Below are positions 1 through 10,654 of a stretch of DNA of 64,000 nt, one piece after another. The notes beneath the pieces are model-generated. The model saw only the letters and a program-made list of their open reading frames with translations, did no database searches and was not told the origin of the DNA. The position numbers and the translations under genes are program-made. The DNA comes from Chionoecetes opilio (Eukaryota; Arthropoda; Malacostraca; Decapoda; Majidae), in NCBI GenBank assembly GCA_016584305.1, contig JACEEZ010001661.1:273815-337814 (forward strand), read 5' to 3'. Position 1 is the first letter of the stretch. Each line of letters begins with the position of its first letter.

Positions 1-274
1 GGGAAAGCAACATTCTAGAGAGGGTTGTTAGGAACATAGTAGGACTGGAAGTAAGGAAGGAAGGAGTTGGAGGAGAAAGACAAAGGAACATTAATGAGGG
101 TAGGCTAGGAGGCTGACAGGCAGGATCATTAACGGGGGTAGTAGGACAATTAACAAATATGAAGTAGTTAGGAGTCTTTGGAAAGGAAGGGCAGTGCCAT
201 ATTGCTTGTATGGGTCTGAGATAACCTATTATCGGGAGGGAGAGATTACTAAGTGTGTCGGCTGTCACTAGGAA
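1..274. other. unassigned flank
   Basis: Purine-rich sequence without a convincing ORF, RNA gene or repeat. It leads directly into the tRNA-like repeats that begin near 275. Confidence 0.5.
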
Positions 275-735
275 GTTCCCGTGGTGTAACGGGAAGCACA
301 GCCGCCCGGTATGCGGAAGGTCCCGGGTTCGATTCCCGAGCGGTGCATCCTTTATTGGTGAGACCTACATGGCGCAGTGAGTAGGATCGAGGTAAGCCAC
401 ACATTACCGGAATGGCCCGGGGTGGTCAGTTGAGCTTTGGGGGGAGATGGCTTGGGTTCTCACCACAGGAGCGACCGTGTGTCCGGAGCCTTCCGCCGGC
501 AAATGGAAGGTCCCGGGTTCGATTCCCGAGCGGTGCATCCTTTATTGGTGAGACCTACATGGCGCAGTGAGTAGGATCGAGGTAAGCCATACACATTCCC
601 CGGACTGGCCCTGGGGGGGCTTTAGGGGGGAGATGTGTGGGAATTGTCACCGGGAGACGACCGTACGTAGTGTAACGGTAGCACTTCCGCCCGGCAAATG
701 GAAGGTCTCGGGTTCGATCCCCGAGCGTGCTGTAG
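275..735 (+). repeat. three tRNA-related SINE-type heads in tandem
   Basis: Three tRNA-like segments are visible. Their B-box-like sequences (GGTTCGATTCC or GGTTCGATCCC) lie at about 326-336, 516-526 and 711-721. A-box-like TGTAACGG sequences precede the first and third. Copies 1 and 2 share a longer direct repeat including TGAGACCTACATGGCGCAGT, spaced 190 bp apart. The acceptor ends do not pair with the 5' ends and the anticodon arms are irregular, so these are unlikely to be working tRNA genes. They are best read as tRNA-derived SINE heads, possibly with an internal Pol III promoter; which amino-acid tRNA they derive from cannot be told. Confidence 0.6.
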
Positions 736-763
736 CTTCTGTAGAGGAACAAGGCAAACTATG

Positions 764-958
764 GACCACTTGATACTAGAGTGTGGCAGATAGGAGCAGG
801 AGAGGAGGAGGCTGATACAGTCCCTATTAGGAGTGATAGGAGACGGTGAATGGGATGGGAGGATACAGGAGGTGGATGGGGGAGTCCTTACTGTGCTAGG
901 ACTGTGTGGGAGTCATGACGAGAGAAGGAAAATAGTAGAAATAACTCCGGTGTTTTGA
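764..958 (+). pseudogene. C-terminal remnant of a non-LTR retrotransposon ORF2
   Basis: A 65-codon frame, broken by one TAG at codon 10, reads DHLILECGR and then a charged tail rich in ERRR. The DHLxLEC motif is typical of the Cys/His-containing C-terminal end of arthropod LINE ORF2 proteins, after the reverse transcriptase. No RT motifs lie upstream; tRNA-like repeats do instead. The fragment is dead on arrival or decayed. Family assignment (Jockey/R1-like) is recollection, not demonstrated. Confidence 0.5.
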
Positions 959-1342
959 AGGCAGGCTTGGGAGAAAAGCTTGCGTGGGAATGTAGAAGAC
1001 GTGTAGGAGGGGAGTTGCTAGGAGGGCCTTATGTCTGTGTCTATACTGCCCTGCTGTGCCCGTCTCTCCCCACAGGTGGCGGGGAAAGAAACGGCTACAG
1101 AGGGGCAAAGAAGGAAGATAAGTGTCAAGTTCGACCCCGAGCTTGACAGACGACCTACAGAGCGCTAGGAAGCAGAAAAGGTCACAAGAAGAAGAAGAAG
1201 AAGTCAGGCTAAGGCAGCGTGCATTGTTTGTGGCGTGCAGGCCGTGGCGGTGTTGTAGGCCTAGCTGGTGTTTGGCTGTGGTGGTGTGGGTGTCAGGTAA
1301 GCAGCAGTGTGGGGGTATAAGTGTGTGCAGGGAGAGAGCAAG

Positions 1343-1344
<2 letters not shown>

Positions 1345-1376
<32 letters not shown>

Positions 1377-1564
1377 GCTTGTGGGTTGCCTGCGTTGGGT
1401 ACAATCGCGTCGTTGCCTTATTTGCCCTGCCTTTTCTCTCTCTCATGGCATAAATGGCGGTCACCAGGGCACAAAACAGCAACACTAGTCCCTCATGTTG
1501 ATATTTCTGTGAGTGAACAGTAGTTATCTGATAGAGCGGTAGTATTTGACACGACCACCCAAAT

Positions 1565-1600
<36 letters not shown>

Positions 1601-1603
1601 ACA
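1345..1603. repeat. (GT)n and (CA)n microsatellites in inverted arrangement
   Basis: A GT run at about 1345-1372 and a CA run at about 1576-1603 lie 200 bp apart and could pair as a hairpin. Open frames across them are dinucleotide artefacts. Confidence 0.85.
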
Positions 1604-1877
1604 ATTAGGAGTGTGGTTTCTGTTGACCTTATTGGCTTCTAGGAAACATGCTCTCTATGAACTACCGTGGCAAATCATTACTTTAGGAGATAATGACATG
1701 TTGTTTATAGGGAGGCGAGAGGCAAGGGTTGACGTCCGCCACACTCTTCTTCCTCTTGTGACCTGCATCGCCTCTGTTCTGCCCTGGCCGCGGACACTTG
1801 TAATGCAGAGGTAGTGATAGCAGTGTCTAAAGATACGGTCCCGTTTGCCTAAAAGATACGGCGGCTGTAGATACGGC

Positions 1878-2291
1878 GGTAAAAATGGACGAGGACTGCG
1901 TCGTTTATTTCTGAGACACTGACTAATTTTTCCTGGCCTAAAAATGTTGCTCTATGACATGGAGATATTTTTATATTCCGGAAACCTGTTAAAAAAGATA
2001 GGCTTAGGCTGTTTTGATAGCCTATTGAATTTTTTTTTTTTTTTTTCTTTTTTTTATATAGTTAGTAATGCCATCTATTTGTCCTTTACGTATCAGTAAT
2101 TTTATTTCTAGATCAATTTCAGGAGGATTTTTGTTTGTTTCAATATATTTCGATTATTCCGCATCGTTTTGAACCATAAGTCCGAGAACAGTGACAGAAG
2201 GCAGAAATAATGGGTAGTATTGTTGAACGAGAGGCAAGACGGTGTGGTGTCTCTTATTACGGCAATGGTAGTAGTAGTAGCAGTAGTAGTG

Positions 2292-2345
<54 letters not shown>

Positions 2346-2522
2346 ATGATAATACACAAATCACTACTTACGGAGGTATAAGACGTTTTTAATAGGAAGG
2401 AGTGTATAGGAATGGGTTTCCGGAAAATAAAACTATGCCCATAAGAACAAGCACTATTGTAGGCCAGGAAAAATTAGTCTGTGTCTCTGAAAACGACCGC
2501 GAAGTCCTCGTCCATTATAACC
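1878..2522. mobile_element. short nonautonomous element related to the 6.2-kb element at 48699
   Basis: The left end reads GGTAAAAATGGACGAGGACT and the reverse complement of the right end reads GGTTATAATGGACGAGGACT, followed by matching sequence with TTTTTCCTGGCCTA. The same terminal sequence bounds the 6.2-kb element at 48699-54923. The interior holds a GTA microsatellite and no transposase. Units 2 and 3 have the left end only (near 10386 and 17651), because they lack the right part. No clear target duplication is seen. Confidence 0.6.
2267..2345 (+). repeat. (GTA)n microsatellite
   Basis: About 25 trinucleotides with a few interruptions. Orthologous tracts of different length sit in unit 2 (11483-11550) and unit 3 (18778-18905). 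Confidence 0.95.
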
Positions 2523-2894
2523 CAGATTTGGCTTTAGTTAGGAGGTTAAAGCGTGGGAATAGGTTAGGTTAGTGAGTCTAAAGGTGGGGTTAGGTTAGTT
2601 TAATTTTCATATCTCCTATACACTCCCTCCTGTTAAAAACGTCTTATATCTCCGAAAGTAGTGATTTGCGACGGTAGTTCCTAGAGAGAATGCTTCCTAG
2701 AATCTATTAAGGTCAACAGAAACCACACTCACAATTGTGTAGGCAATTTCGGTCCTAGTGTAAACATGTACCGAAACTTTTTTACTGGTGAGTTTTGATG
2801 TGTTCTAAATTAATCTGCTAACCGTTTGTGGCGCAAATAACTTTTTAATTTTAGTGATTTTGAACAAAAATGACAAAAAAACTAATTGAACCTA

Positions 2895-2995
2895 ACCCTG
2901 GCTGTCTGTGTCCTGACTGTGACCACTGTTGCAGGTGGTGAGGTCACAGTCCCAGCTGTCTCTCTGTGTGGTGAGGTCACAGTCCCAGCTGGGTG
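2895..2995 (+). repeat. upstream hairpin repeat, about 2 partial units
   Basis: This carries the same sequence as the 58-bp arrays upstream of the right-hand ZNFs. GGTCACAGTC and GACTGTGACC flank a short spacer, so each unit can fold. Here it occurs in only one to two partial copies just before the ZNF start. Confidence 0.7.
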
Positions 2996-3058
2996 TTCTG
3001 CTGCACACTAAGGCATCTCGCGCCGGCATCCCTAAAGCTTCCTGCAGGACCGGCCGCC

Positions 3059-4896
3059 ATGTGTGCTGCCGCGAGTATTGCTGCGGTGGAGGCTGTGGCA
3101 GGAGGCAGCAGCACCACCAGTGGCCGGGAGCAGCAGCAGCAGTCTGCCTCAGCTGTGGGGAGGCACAGGAGGGATGGCAAGAATCACCTGGAGGCAGGCA
3201 GCTCAGGCCAAGAAGGAGAGAGGCAGTTTTGTTGCTCACAATGTAGTAAATCATTCAGATGCAAGAGTCTGCTTGAGAGACATTTCCTGACACACAGTGG
3301 CGTCAAGGATCATGAATGTCTGGAGTGTGGGAAAAGATTTACTCGCAAGTGTAACCTCACCCAACACACCCTGACACACAGTGGCGTCAAGGATCATGAA
3401 TGTCTGGAGTGTGGGAAAAAATTTAATTGTAAGTCTCAGCTCACCACACACACCCTGACACACAGTGGTGTTGAAAATCACAATGTCTGGAGTGTGGGCA
3501 AAGATTTACTCAGAAGTCTAGCTCACCAAACACACCCTGACACACAGTGGTGTCAAGAATCACCAATGTCTGGAGTGTGGGAAAAGATTTACTCAGAAGT
3601 CTACCCTCACCAAACACACCCTGACACACAGTGGTGTCAAAATCAGCAATGTGTAGAGTGTGGGAAAAGATTTACTCACAAGTCACATCTCACCGAACAC
3701 ACCCTGGCACCACAGTGGTGTTAAAAATCACAATGTCTGAGAGTGTGGAAAAGATTTACTCACAAGTCTGACCTCACCCAACACACCCTGACACACAGTG
3801 GTGTTAAGAATCACCAATGTTGGAGTGTGGGAAAAGATTTACTCTGAAGTCTAGCCTCACCAAACACCCTGACACACAGTGGTGTCAAGAGATCACAATG
3901 TGTGGAAGTGTGGAAAGATGAATTACTCCACAAGTCGACTCACCAACACACACCTGGACACACAGTGGTAAGAATCACCAATGTCTGGAGTGTGGGAAAA
4001 GATTTACTCACAAGTCTAACCTCACCCAACACACCCTGACACACAGTGGTGTTAAGAATCACCAATGTCTGGAGTGTGGGAAAAGATTTACTCACAAGTC
4101 TAGCCTCACCAAACACGCCTTGAGACACATGTTTGAAGGAGTTCAGTGGATGTTTGTGAGTGTTTCAAGACAAAGAGATATTGCCAGCCACAGAATATCA
4201 CATGAAACACTTGTACAACCTGAGTACACCAGTGGTGCAAGAATCACCAATGTCTGGAGTGTGGGAAAAGATTTACTAAAAAGTCTATCCTCACCCAAAC
4301 ACCCTGACACACAGTGGTGTTAAGAATCACCAATGTCTGGAGTGTGGGAAAAGATTTACTCAGAAGTCTCCCTCACCAACACACCCTTGAACACATGTTG
4401 TTAAAATCATGAATGTGTAGAGTGTGGGAAAAGATTTACTCACAAGTCTAACCTCACCGAACACACCTTGAGACACAGTGGTGTTAAGAATCACCAATGT
4501 CTGGAGTGTGGGAAAAGATTTACTCTGAAGTCTACCCTCACCACACACGCCTTGAGACACAGTGGTGTAAGATCCAATGTCTGAGTTGTGGAAAAGATTT
4601 ATCATGAAGGTCTACTCCCACACACGCCTTGAGACACAGGTGGTGTTTAGAATCACCAATGTCTGGAGTGTTGGTAAAGAGATTCTTTGAAGTCTACCTC
4701 ACAGCAGCCTGTGGGACACAGTGGTGTTAAGAAGTCACAATGTCTGGAGTGTGGGAAAGAGTTTACTCGAAGTGCTAGCCTCACCAGACACACCTGGGAC
4801 ACAGTTGTGTTTGAGGGAGTTCAAGGTGATGTTGTGGCAAGTGGTTTTGCAAGGGACAAGGTGTGGATTGCAGCCACACTGAAGATCCACTTTTGA
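3059..4896 (+). pseudogene. C2H2 zinc-finger gene, frameshifted copy (unit 1)
   Basis: The start ATG has the same strong context (GGCCGCCATGT) as the intact copy at 12045, and the N-terminal 56-residue leader (MCAAAS..., Gln- and Ser-rich) is open. The first fingers read through: FCCSQC..., then HECLECGK units. From about 3475 onward, single-base insertions and deletions move the frame repeatedly. Finger-like 84-bp units continue to a terminal FKCDVC-like block and a stop at 4894-4896. A degraded MKHLYNLST spacer module near 4200 shows that the ancestral gene had two finger blocks, as the copy at 45766 still has. The indels are dense and short, many in runs, so sequencing error is a real alternative to decay. 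Confidence 0.8.
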
Positions 4897-4974
4897 TGGC
4901 CCTCAGGTGTGCTGTGTGGACAAGTGTCGTGTGGTACCAGTGGTTGTGGTAGACGGCTGTGTCTGTGTGGCAGT

Positions 4975-5880
4975 AGGTCGCATGTGTGGCAGTGGGCTGT
5001 GTGTCCTGTGTGGCAGTGGGCAGTGGTAGGTGGTGGCAGCCGGGCCTTGTGTTCTGTGAGGGAGTAATGGCCCTGCAGGTGTTGGGTGGGCAGTGTGTCC
5101 TGTGTGGCAGTGGGCAGTGGTAGGTGGGGCAGCAGCCGGGCCTTGTGTTCTGTGAGGGAGTAATGGCCCTGCAGGTGTGTTGGCGTGTGGGCAGTGTGTC
5201 CTGTGTGGGCAGTGGGCAGTGGTAGGTGGCAGCAGCCGGGCCTTGTGTTCTGTGAGGGAGTAATGGCCCTGCAGGGTTGGGTGGGGTGTGTCCTGTGGGC
5301 AGTGGGCAGTGGAGTGTGGCAAGACGGCTTGTGTTTGTGAGGGGTAATGGGTACCTGATGTGTCTGGGTGGGCAGTGTGTCTGTGGCAGTGAGCAGTGGA
5401 TAGGTGTGCAGCCGGGCCTTGTGTTCTGTGATGGGAGTAATGGCTGCAGGTGTTGGGTGCGCAGCAAGTAAGTAGATCCTGTGTTGGCAGTGAGCATTGG
5501 TGGTGGAACAGCAGGCCTTGTATGTTCTTATGAGGGAGTAATGGCCGCAGGTTGTTGGTGCGCAGTGTGTCCTGTGTGGCAGTGGGCAGTAGTGTGGTTG
5601 GTGCAGCCGGGCCTTGGTTCTGTAAGGGAGTAATAGCCCTGCAGGTGTGGGTGAGCAGTGTCCTGAGTGTGGCAGCTGGCAGTAGGGAATAGGGGTGGCA
5701 GCGGGACCTGTGTTCTGGTGACGGGAGTAAGACCCGAGGTGGTTAGAGTGAGCAGGTGTGGTCTGTGAGGCAGGTGGGGTATCCTGTTGTGTGCAAGTGC
5801 ACAGTGGTACGACGTGGCAGCCGGGCCTTGGTCTGTGAGGGAGTAAAGGCCTGCGGCCGTCATGGGTGGCAGTGCGGGTC
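4975..5880 (+). repeat. 93-94-bp minisatellite downstream of ZNF unit 1
   Basis: About nine degraded copies of a unit containing CCGGGCCTTGTGTTCTGTGA and GAGTAATGGCCCTGCAGGTG. It is the same array as 14360-15240 and 20995-21720. Long minus-strand open frames here are repeat artefacts. Confidence 0.85.
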
Positions 5881-6733
5881 ATGACGTCAATATAAAGGTT
5901 TATTTTGATCAAGTGTGTTTCGTGTGTTATCTGTATTTGATCTCAGGGTGGCAAGTTTGTTTAGCAGTTTAAAAGAGTTGATGGTGAATGGTGTGATGAT
6001 TGCTGATGGCATTTATAGTTGAAGGTGTTGAGTTTTCATGTGCAGCAAGACATCAATAATAAAAACACATTATGTCCATTGAGAATATTAATTTAGATAC
6101 GAAGTAAGGTGAACATGCAGGAACATATTATAAGTGTACATTAACCCTCGAGGCAAACTAATTGCCCATGGTATTTGTGTGCATTAGACGCTTTGTAGTA
6201 GTGCTAAAGCAATGGTTATAGGGTATACCTGTTAGTACCTTGTCAGTAAATGTGTGCGTTATAAATAGGCGAGTAGTGAGGCTAGATGGGTAAGCAGACC
6301 TGAAGGAGGCCGCGGACAAGCTCAACATGGATAGGGAAATTAGAGAGGTGAAATGGAGGGAAAACCTAGTAGTAACTGAGAACAAGGTGGTGAAGATAAG
6401 AATAGAAGACATGGACTAGCTAGGCTGGGACGCAGGTATGGAGGAAAATCCACGTTAAGTGTGCCAAAGACATTCACACAGACTCCCCACCGACCACTTC
6501 AACACGACCGACCGCCGTGCTGCAGGAGTTACACACGCTGGCCAGTCACTGCTGCATACGACATCAAGACAACCCACAAAAACCATCTTTATCATCCATA
6601 TATCAAGACATCCATAAATACATCGTAAAACATATATCTATAAAATTATCCAAACAAAAAACAGATAAAACACTAACAAAATGCCCCCAACAAACCTCAA
6701 AAATACAGCATGAACCATATACATCACTCAAAC
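5881..6733 (+). other. 3' flank of unit 1
   Basis: Opens with AAAGGTTTATTTTGATCAAG, equivalent to the poly(A)-signal region of unit 2 but with AATATAAA instead of AATAAA. It continues with the shared unit flank (CATTAGACGCTTTGTAGTAG near 6183). No gene is seen. Confidence 0.55.
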
Positions 6734-7190
6734 TACTTCGCCATTAAAAAAAAAAATTGCGACGTAATAAATATTACCATCAAACATACATCAATAGGAA
6801 GAGAACTTTATAGCTATTCCATGTGCTATATTCGTAAATTTGTATCAAATCAAAACAATTGCATAAATAGCGTAAAGCCTTAGACTAAGATATGACACTC
6901 ACTCAATGCTCATTGGTAAACTTGCCCGATCTGATGAGGTATTCAATGGGTTAGAACGCTAATTACTGCATCGGTGCTATATTCTGGTGATCAGAAAACG
7001 CAATTAGGTTAAGATAACAACGTCCACAATCGGGAATTACCCGATTGATATGTTATTTATTTAGTTACGTAATGTATCATGGTGCTAATCATTGACAGAA
7101 AACTAAATTATGCAATGGAAAACTAATAAAATCGCTTCTATGATTGTTCATGGTAATGTTACTGGCAAGTTTTAAATGGCGAAGAGTGAG
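6734..7190. mobile_element. foldback MITE, CTCTTCGCCATTTAA family (degraded)
   Basis: The left end CTTCGCCATTAA (about 6738) and the right end TTTAAATGGCGAAGAG (about 7174-7188) are inverted. The interior carries ATCGGGAATTACCCGAT. It is related to the clean copy at 13868-14200 and the copy at 16128-16575. Confidence 0.6.
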
Positions 7191-7369
7191 TGAATATCTT
7201 GGTCATATGCGCAAGTGAATGGGGCCCAGACTAGTTTACACACGCACGTGGGCCACGTCAGGGAAACGAAGTGCTTGGAGGGACGCGAGATACTTGGTGG
7301 TGATGGTGGTGTAGGTAGGAAAGAGCAGCCGAGGCCTTGCTGGCTGCAGTGATTGGCCCAGCACACAGA

Positions 7370-7660
7370 CAACCAAAACCACGACCCCCCCCACACAGCA
7401 CCACACACAGACCACACCAGACACACACAACAGACACGCACACACAGACCAGACCCAACCCACAACCCCCATCACACCCACACCACACACAGACCACCCA
7501 CACAACCCACACAGACACAGACAACCCACCTCCACAAGCCCCCACACCCACACGACACGACCCCCCCCACACAAACACCCATCCACCCACAGACCCCCCC
7601 ACACAACAACCCATCACCCACACCACCAACACAGACACCACCACACCACACACACACCGC
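7370..7660. repeat. CACAC/CCACA-rich low-complexity tract
   Basis: Imperfect CA/CCCA tract giving open frames on both strands with Cys/Val/Trp or His/Thr/Pro composition. The equivalent tract in unit 2 is 16790-16985. Confidence 0.9.
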
Positions 7661-7959
7661 TTAAGAGAAGAAAAAGTTGTCGCCTAAAAAAGCTACCTCA
7701 ACATGACAACAATCTGAGAGAGGAGGAGAGCTTGTCATAGCACTTGTGCTCCCATACAGAAGGATTACCACAACAATACACTAATAGCCTATTGACATCA
7801 AGCGCTTGACACCCCTCTAAGCACATTGGAAACTGCCGCCTAGGAGCAGGTCCCCTCCAGGTAATCTCTGTTCGTCCTCTCTTGGTGTCGGAACACCATT
7901 CAGGTCTACGGTCACCAAGGGTCCCACAGGTTCCCCCTCAGTCTGTCCTCTCACATCTG

Positions 7960-8585
7960 TTCAGACTCCTGCCCCATGCACCATGCCATCTATGTGATGA
8001 CACTCTCTCATTGCTCTGCCCCATATCAGGAGGTCAAGACTATCTTCAACGTGGGTTGATGCCGTCCACTCATGGACCTCCCGTTGGGGCCTGACGGTGA
8101 GTGCCCAGAAGTCTAGCCTTCTGTGCTTCACCCGAAGGCGTATTCCCAACATCCCCAATGGTCACCATTAATGGGTCCCCAATTTCCTTCAAAACCCAGC
8201 ACAAATTCCTTGGTTTACTGTTGGATGGCCCCCGCCTAACCTGGGGCCGCCACATACAGTACCTGGTGACCTCGTGCCTCAAGAGGCTTAACTTAATGAA
8301 GTCCCTTGCAGGGGTCAAGTGGGGTGCGGACAGGAATACCTCCTTCATTTCTATAGCACTTACATCCGTAGCCGCTTAGACTACGGGTGTGAGGTTTATG
8401 GTGCGGCCTCACCTTCCCTCCTCCACAAGTTAGATGTAATCCAGAATAATGCCCTTCGTATAGCTTTGGGGGCCTTCAGGTCCTCCCCAGTCACAGCCCT
8501 TCAGGCAGAATCCTCCCTCCCTCCCTGTCACACCGACGCTCCACCCTCCTTGTCCGCACCTACACCAAACTTGCCTCCTCCCTAG
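7960..8585 (+). pseudogene. LINE reverse transcriptase C-terminal part, frameshifted
   Basis: Pieces in shifting frames carry CDDT (degenerate YADD) and then HKFLGLLLDGPRLTW. Next come RLNLMKSLAGVKWG, YIRSRLDYGCEVYG and LDVIQNNALRIALGAFR. These are the thumb and connector motifs of LINE RTs. It belongs to the truncated insertion spanning 7754-9853 and cannot encode a working enzyme. Confidence 0.8.
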
Positions 8586-8869
8586 CTGCCATGCCCTCCA
8601 CTCCCTCCTCCTCCGACACGGTAGGGAACCACTTCATGGCCCCCTGCCGTATCAAGCCCACACACCTTTCGTAGAGCGAGCCCTCTCCTTCTTTGCTTCT
8701 ATCCGGGTGACTCCCCCCTCCTTTTGCACTCTGGAGAAGACCTCTCCCTGGGCCCTTGGTTTCCTCTCTCTTCTCTAATTTCTCTGTCCCTTCACACACC
8801 TACACCATGGTCCAAGGCTGCCTGTCCGGTGCAGGGCAGGTACCTTTTTTACTCCCTCCTACACACCCG

Positions 8870-9300
8870 TTACAATAACTCCCTCCACATTTACACCGAC
8901 GGCTCCCGTCTGCCAGCCCTCCGTCTGTAGGTGCGGCCATGTTCATCCCGGCCAGGTCACTTGCCACCCGCGGAGGTTGCCACCCACTGCCTCCATCCTG
9001 ACGGCAGAACTTTTTGCCATCAGGGAGGGCATCAAGTATGCCACCAGCCGTGCCCCCCTCCTGTGCTGTAACCATTTTCACTGACTCCCTCACAGCCCTC
9101 CAACTTCTCCGACGTCACCGCCCTATCACTCACCATGCCCTTGTTTTCACATCCACCACCTCTGCTTCACTTATCCTCCTCTGGCCATGTCATCCACCTT
9201 CAGTGGGTTCCCTCCCACATTGGTGTCAGGGGCAACACTGTGGCCGACAGGGCGGCAGCGAGGCACACTCCCTCCCCTCTCCCATAGACATGACCACAGA
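8870..9300 (+). pseudogene. LINE RNase H domain, frameshifted
   Basis: Motifs LHIYTDGSRL, ILTAELFAIREG and FTDSLTALQLLRR carry the D-E-D acidic residues of RNase H. The frame changes between motifs, so the domain is no longer continuous. The associated C-terminal Cys/His piece follows at about 9420-9600. Confidence 0.75.
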
Positions 9301-10047
9301 CCTGACTGATTCACTGACTAACCTTCAGACTACATGCAACCGACACTGGGACAATGAACTGACTGAACGCCTTACAGTACACTTCACTTGGACGTATACG
9401 ACATGACACACGACACCATGGTGGACCCACTCCCCAGCCGTGCCCTGGACACCGCAGTCACCAGACTCCGGATGGCCACACCCGCCTCAACGCCCACCTA
9501 CACAAACTGGGCATGACAGCTGACCCTCACTGCCCCTGGTGCCCCACCAATACCCGGACACACCTGAACACCTCCTCCTGCAATGTCCTCGTCACCACTC
9601 CACCGCACGGCGCTCCTCCAATCACTATCCCCATCCTCCTCCGCAGGCCAACTCTAGCTGACCTCTGGGTGGCTCTCCAGACCCCGGCTTGGCCTTCAAA
9701 ATTCTCAAACACACCAGGACCTTCCTACACAAATCGGGCCAACTGCACAGGATCTAACCTGCTAACCCATCTGCATACTGCACCTTCGGGGCACTAGAGG
9801 CTGTGGCACCACAGCCTACACGGCCCCTTCAAACCCCCAACAACAACAAACAACATTTTGTGCTCCCAGGCCTACACCATGAACAGGGCGAGGGTAAGAG
9901 GCCTATACAGCATGACATAACATCCCATACAAGCATGAGTAACCTTAGATAAGACAGTTAGAGTGATGGCTACCGGAGATAACACTAAAGTCGCCAGGAC
10001 AAGGTTTCTTCGTTATTTACATGATGTGCGGTGATGGGTTGCAGTCA

Positions 10048-10308
10048 GTTCGTACACTAGTTGTTTCGTACACAAGTTGTTTCGTACACTAGTTGTTTCG
10101 TACATAAGTTGTTTCGTACTCTAGTAGATTCGTACACCAAAAAGTTGTTTCGTAGTCTAGGAAACCATAGTCGTTTCGTACACTCAGCTCAGAGTTGAAC
10201 TTGACGACTAGAGTTACGAAACGACACCAGGTATGTACGAAACAACTCAAAATCAGTGTACGAAACAACTAACAAAACCTGGGTACGAAATGACTTGTGT
10301 ACGAAACT
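10048..10308. mobile_element. TTTCGTAC foldback element (unit 2 border)
   Basis: The left half has about six 16-bp copies of TTTCGTACACTAGTTG. The right half has the reverse-complement motif GTACGAAACAACT several times and ends GTGTACGAAAC. The same foldback is at 17310-17571 and 58914-59110, and is split by an insertion at 48664-48698 plus 54924-55090. Confidence 0.75.
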
Positions 10309-10654
10309 CCCTGTAACCGTGGTGATAGCAGTGTCTAAAGATACTGTCCCGTGTTCCTAAAAGATACGGCGGCTGTAGATAGGGCGGTAAAAATGGACGA
10401 GGACTGCGCGGTTATTTTCTGAGACACTGACAAATTTTTCCTGCCCTAAAAATGGAGATATTTTTATATTCCAGAAACCTGTTAAAAAAGATAGGCCTAG
10501 GCTGTTTTGATAGCCTATTTAATTTTTTTTTTTTTTTTTTTTATAGTTAGTAATGCCATCTATTTGTCCTTTACGTATCAGTAATTTTATTTCTAGATCA
10601 ATTTCAGGAGGATTTTTGTTTGTTTCAATATATTTCGATTATTCCGCATCGTTT

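Larger units (their letters stand above)
1605..2775. repeat. foldback repeat upstream of ZNF unit 1
   Basis: The left arm (about 1611-1700) and the right arm (about 2640-2765) are reverse complements sharing TTCTAGGAAACAT and GGTTTCTGTT. Related foldbacks with the same arms occur at 47886-48400 and 58142-58640. Units 2 and 3 keep only the right arm, near 11570 and 18920. The open frame over 1611-1814 is part of this repeat. Another inverted-repeat element (1878-2522) is nested in it. Confidence 0.65.
7754..9853 (+). mobile_element. 5'-truncated LINE with RT C-terminus, RNase H and Cys-rich tail
   Basis: Frameshifted + strand frames together show the RT palm/thumb end of a LINE ORF2, with a degenerate active-site loop (CDDT) near 7995 and FLGLLLD and YIRSRLDYG further on. 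An RNase H domain follows (YTDGS near 8890, ELFAIREG near 9008, FTDSLTAL near 9075: the three acidic residues are visible). Last comes a Cys/His segment, HCPWC, near 9530. The element begins just before the RT active site and ends with an AAC-rich tail. It is flanked by near-identical copies of TTGTGCTCCC (7741-7753 and 9854-9867), a target-site duplication. Unit 2 holds the empty site at 17102-17114. An RNase H after RT points to an I/R1/Jockey-type lineage; the exact clade is not settled. Confidence 0.85.
1813..10315 (+). repeat. tandem ZNF unit 1 (about 7.2-kb repeat plus LINE)
   Basis: The sequence from GATAGCAGTGTCTAAAGATA at about 1818 recurs near 10324 and 17588. It continues through a GTA microsatellite, a ZNF, a minisatellite, a foldback MITE and a CA-rich tract to the TTCGTAC foldback. 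Start-to-start spacing to unit 2 is about 8.5 kb, explained by a 2.1-kb LINE gain and loss of about 0.73 kb (the segment equivalent to 10655-11388 is missing here). Confidence 0.75.

Noticed and set aside
284..350. Functional tRNA gene
   Set aside because: The A and B boxes look right, but acceptor and anticodon stems do not pair, and the copies sit in a SINE-like direct repeat.
4821..5912. 363-codon minus-strand frame rich in His/Thr/Pro
   Set aside because: Antisense of the 93-bp minisatellite; no homologue is expected and it is not conserved in the cleaner array of unit 2.
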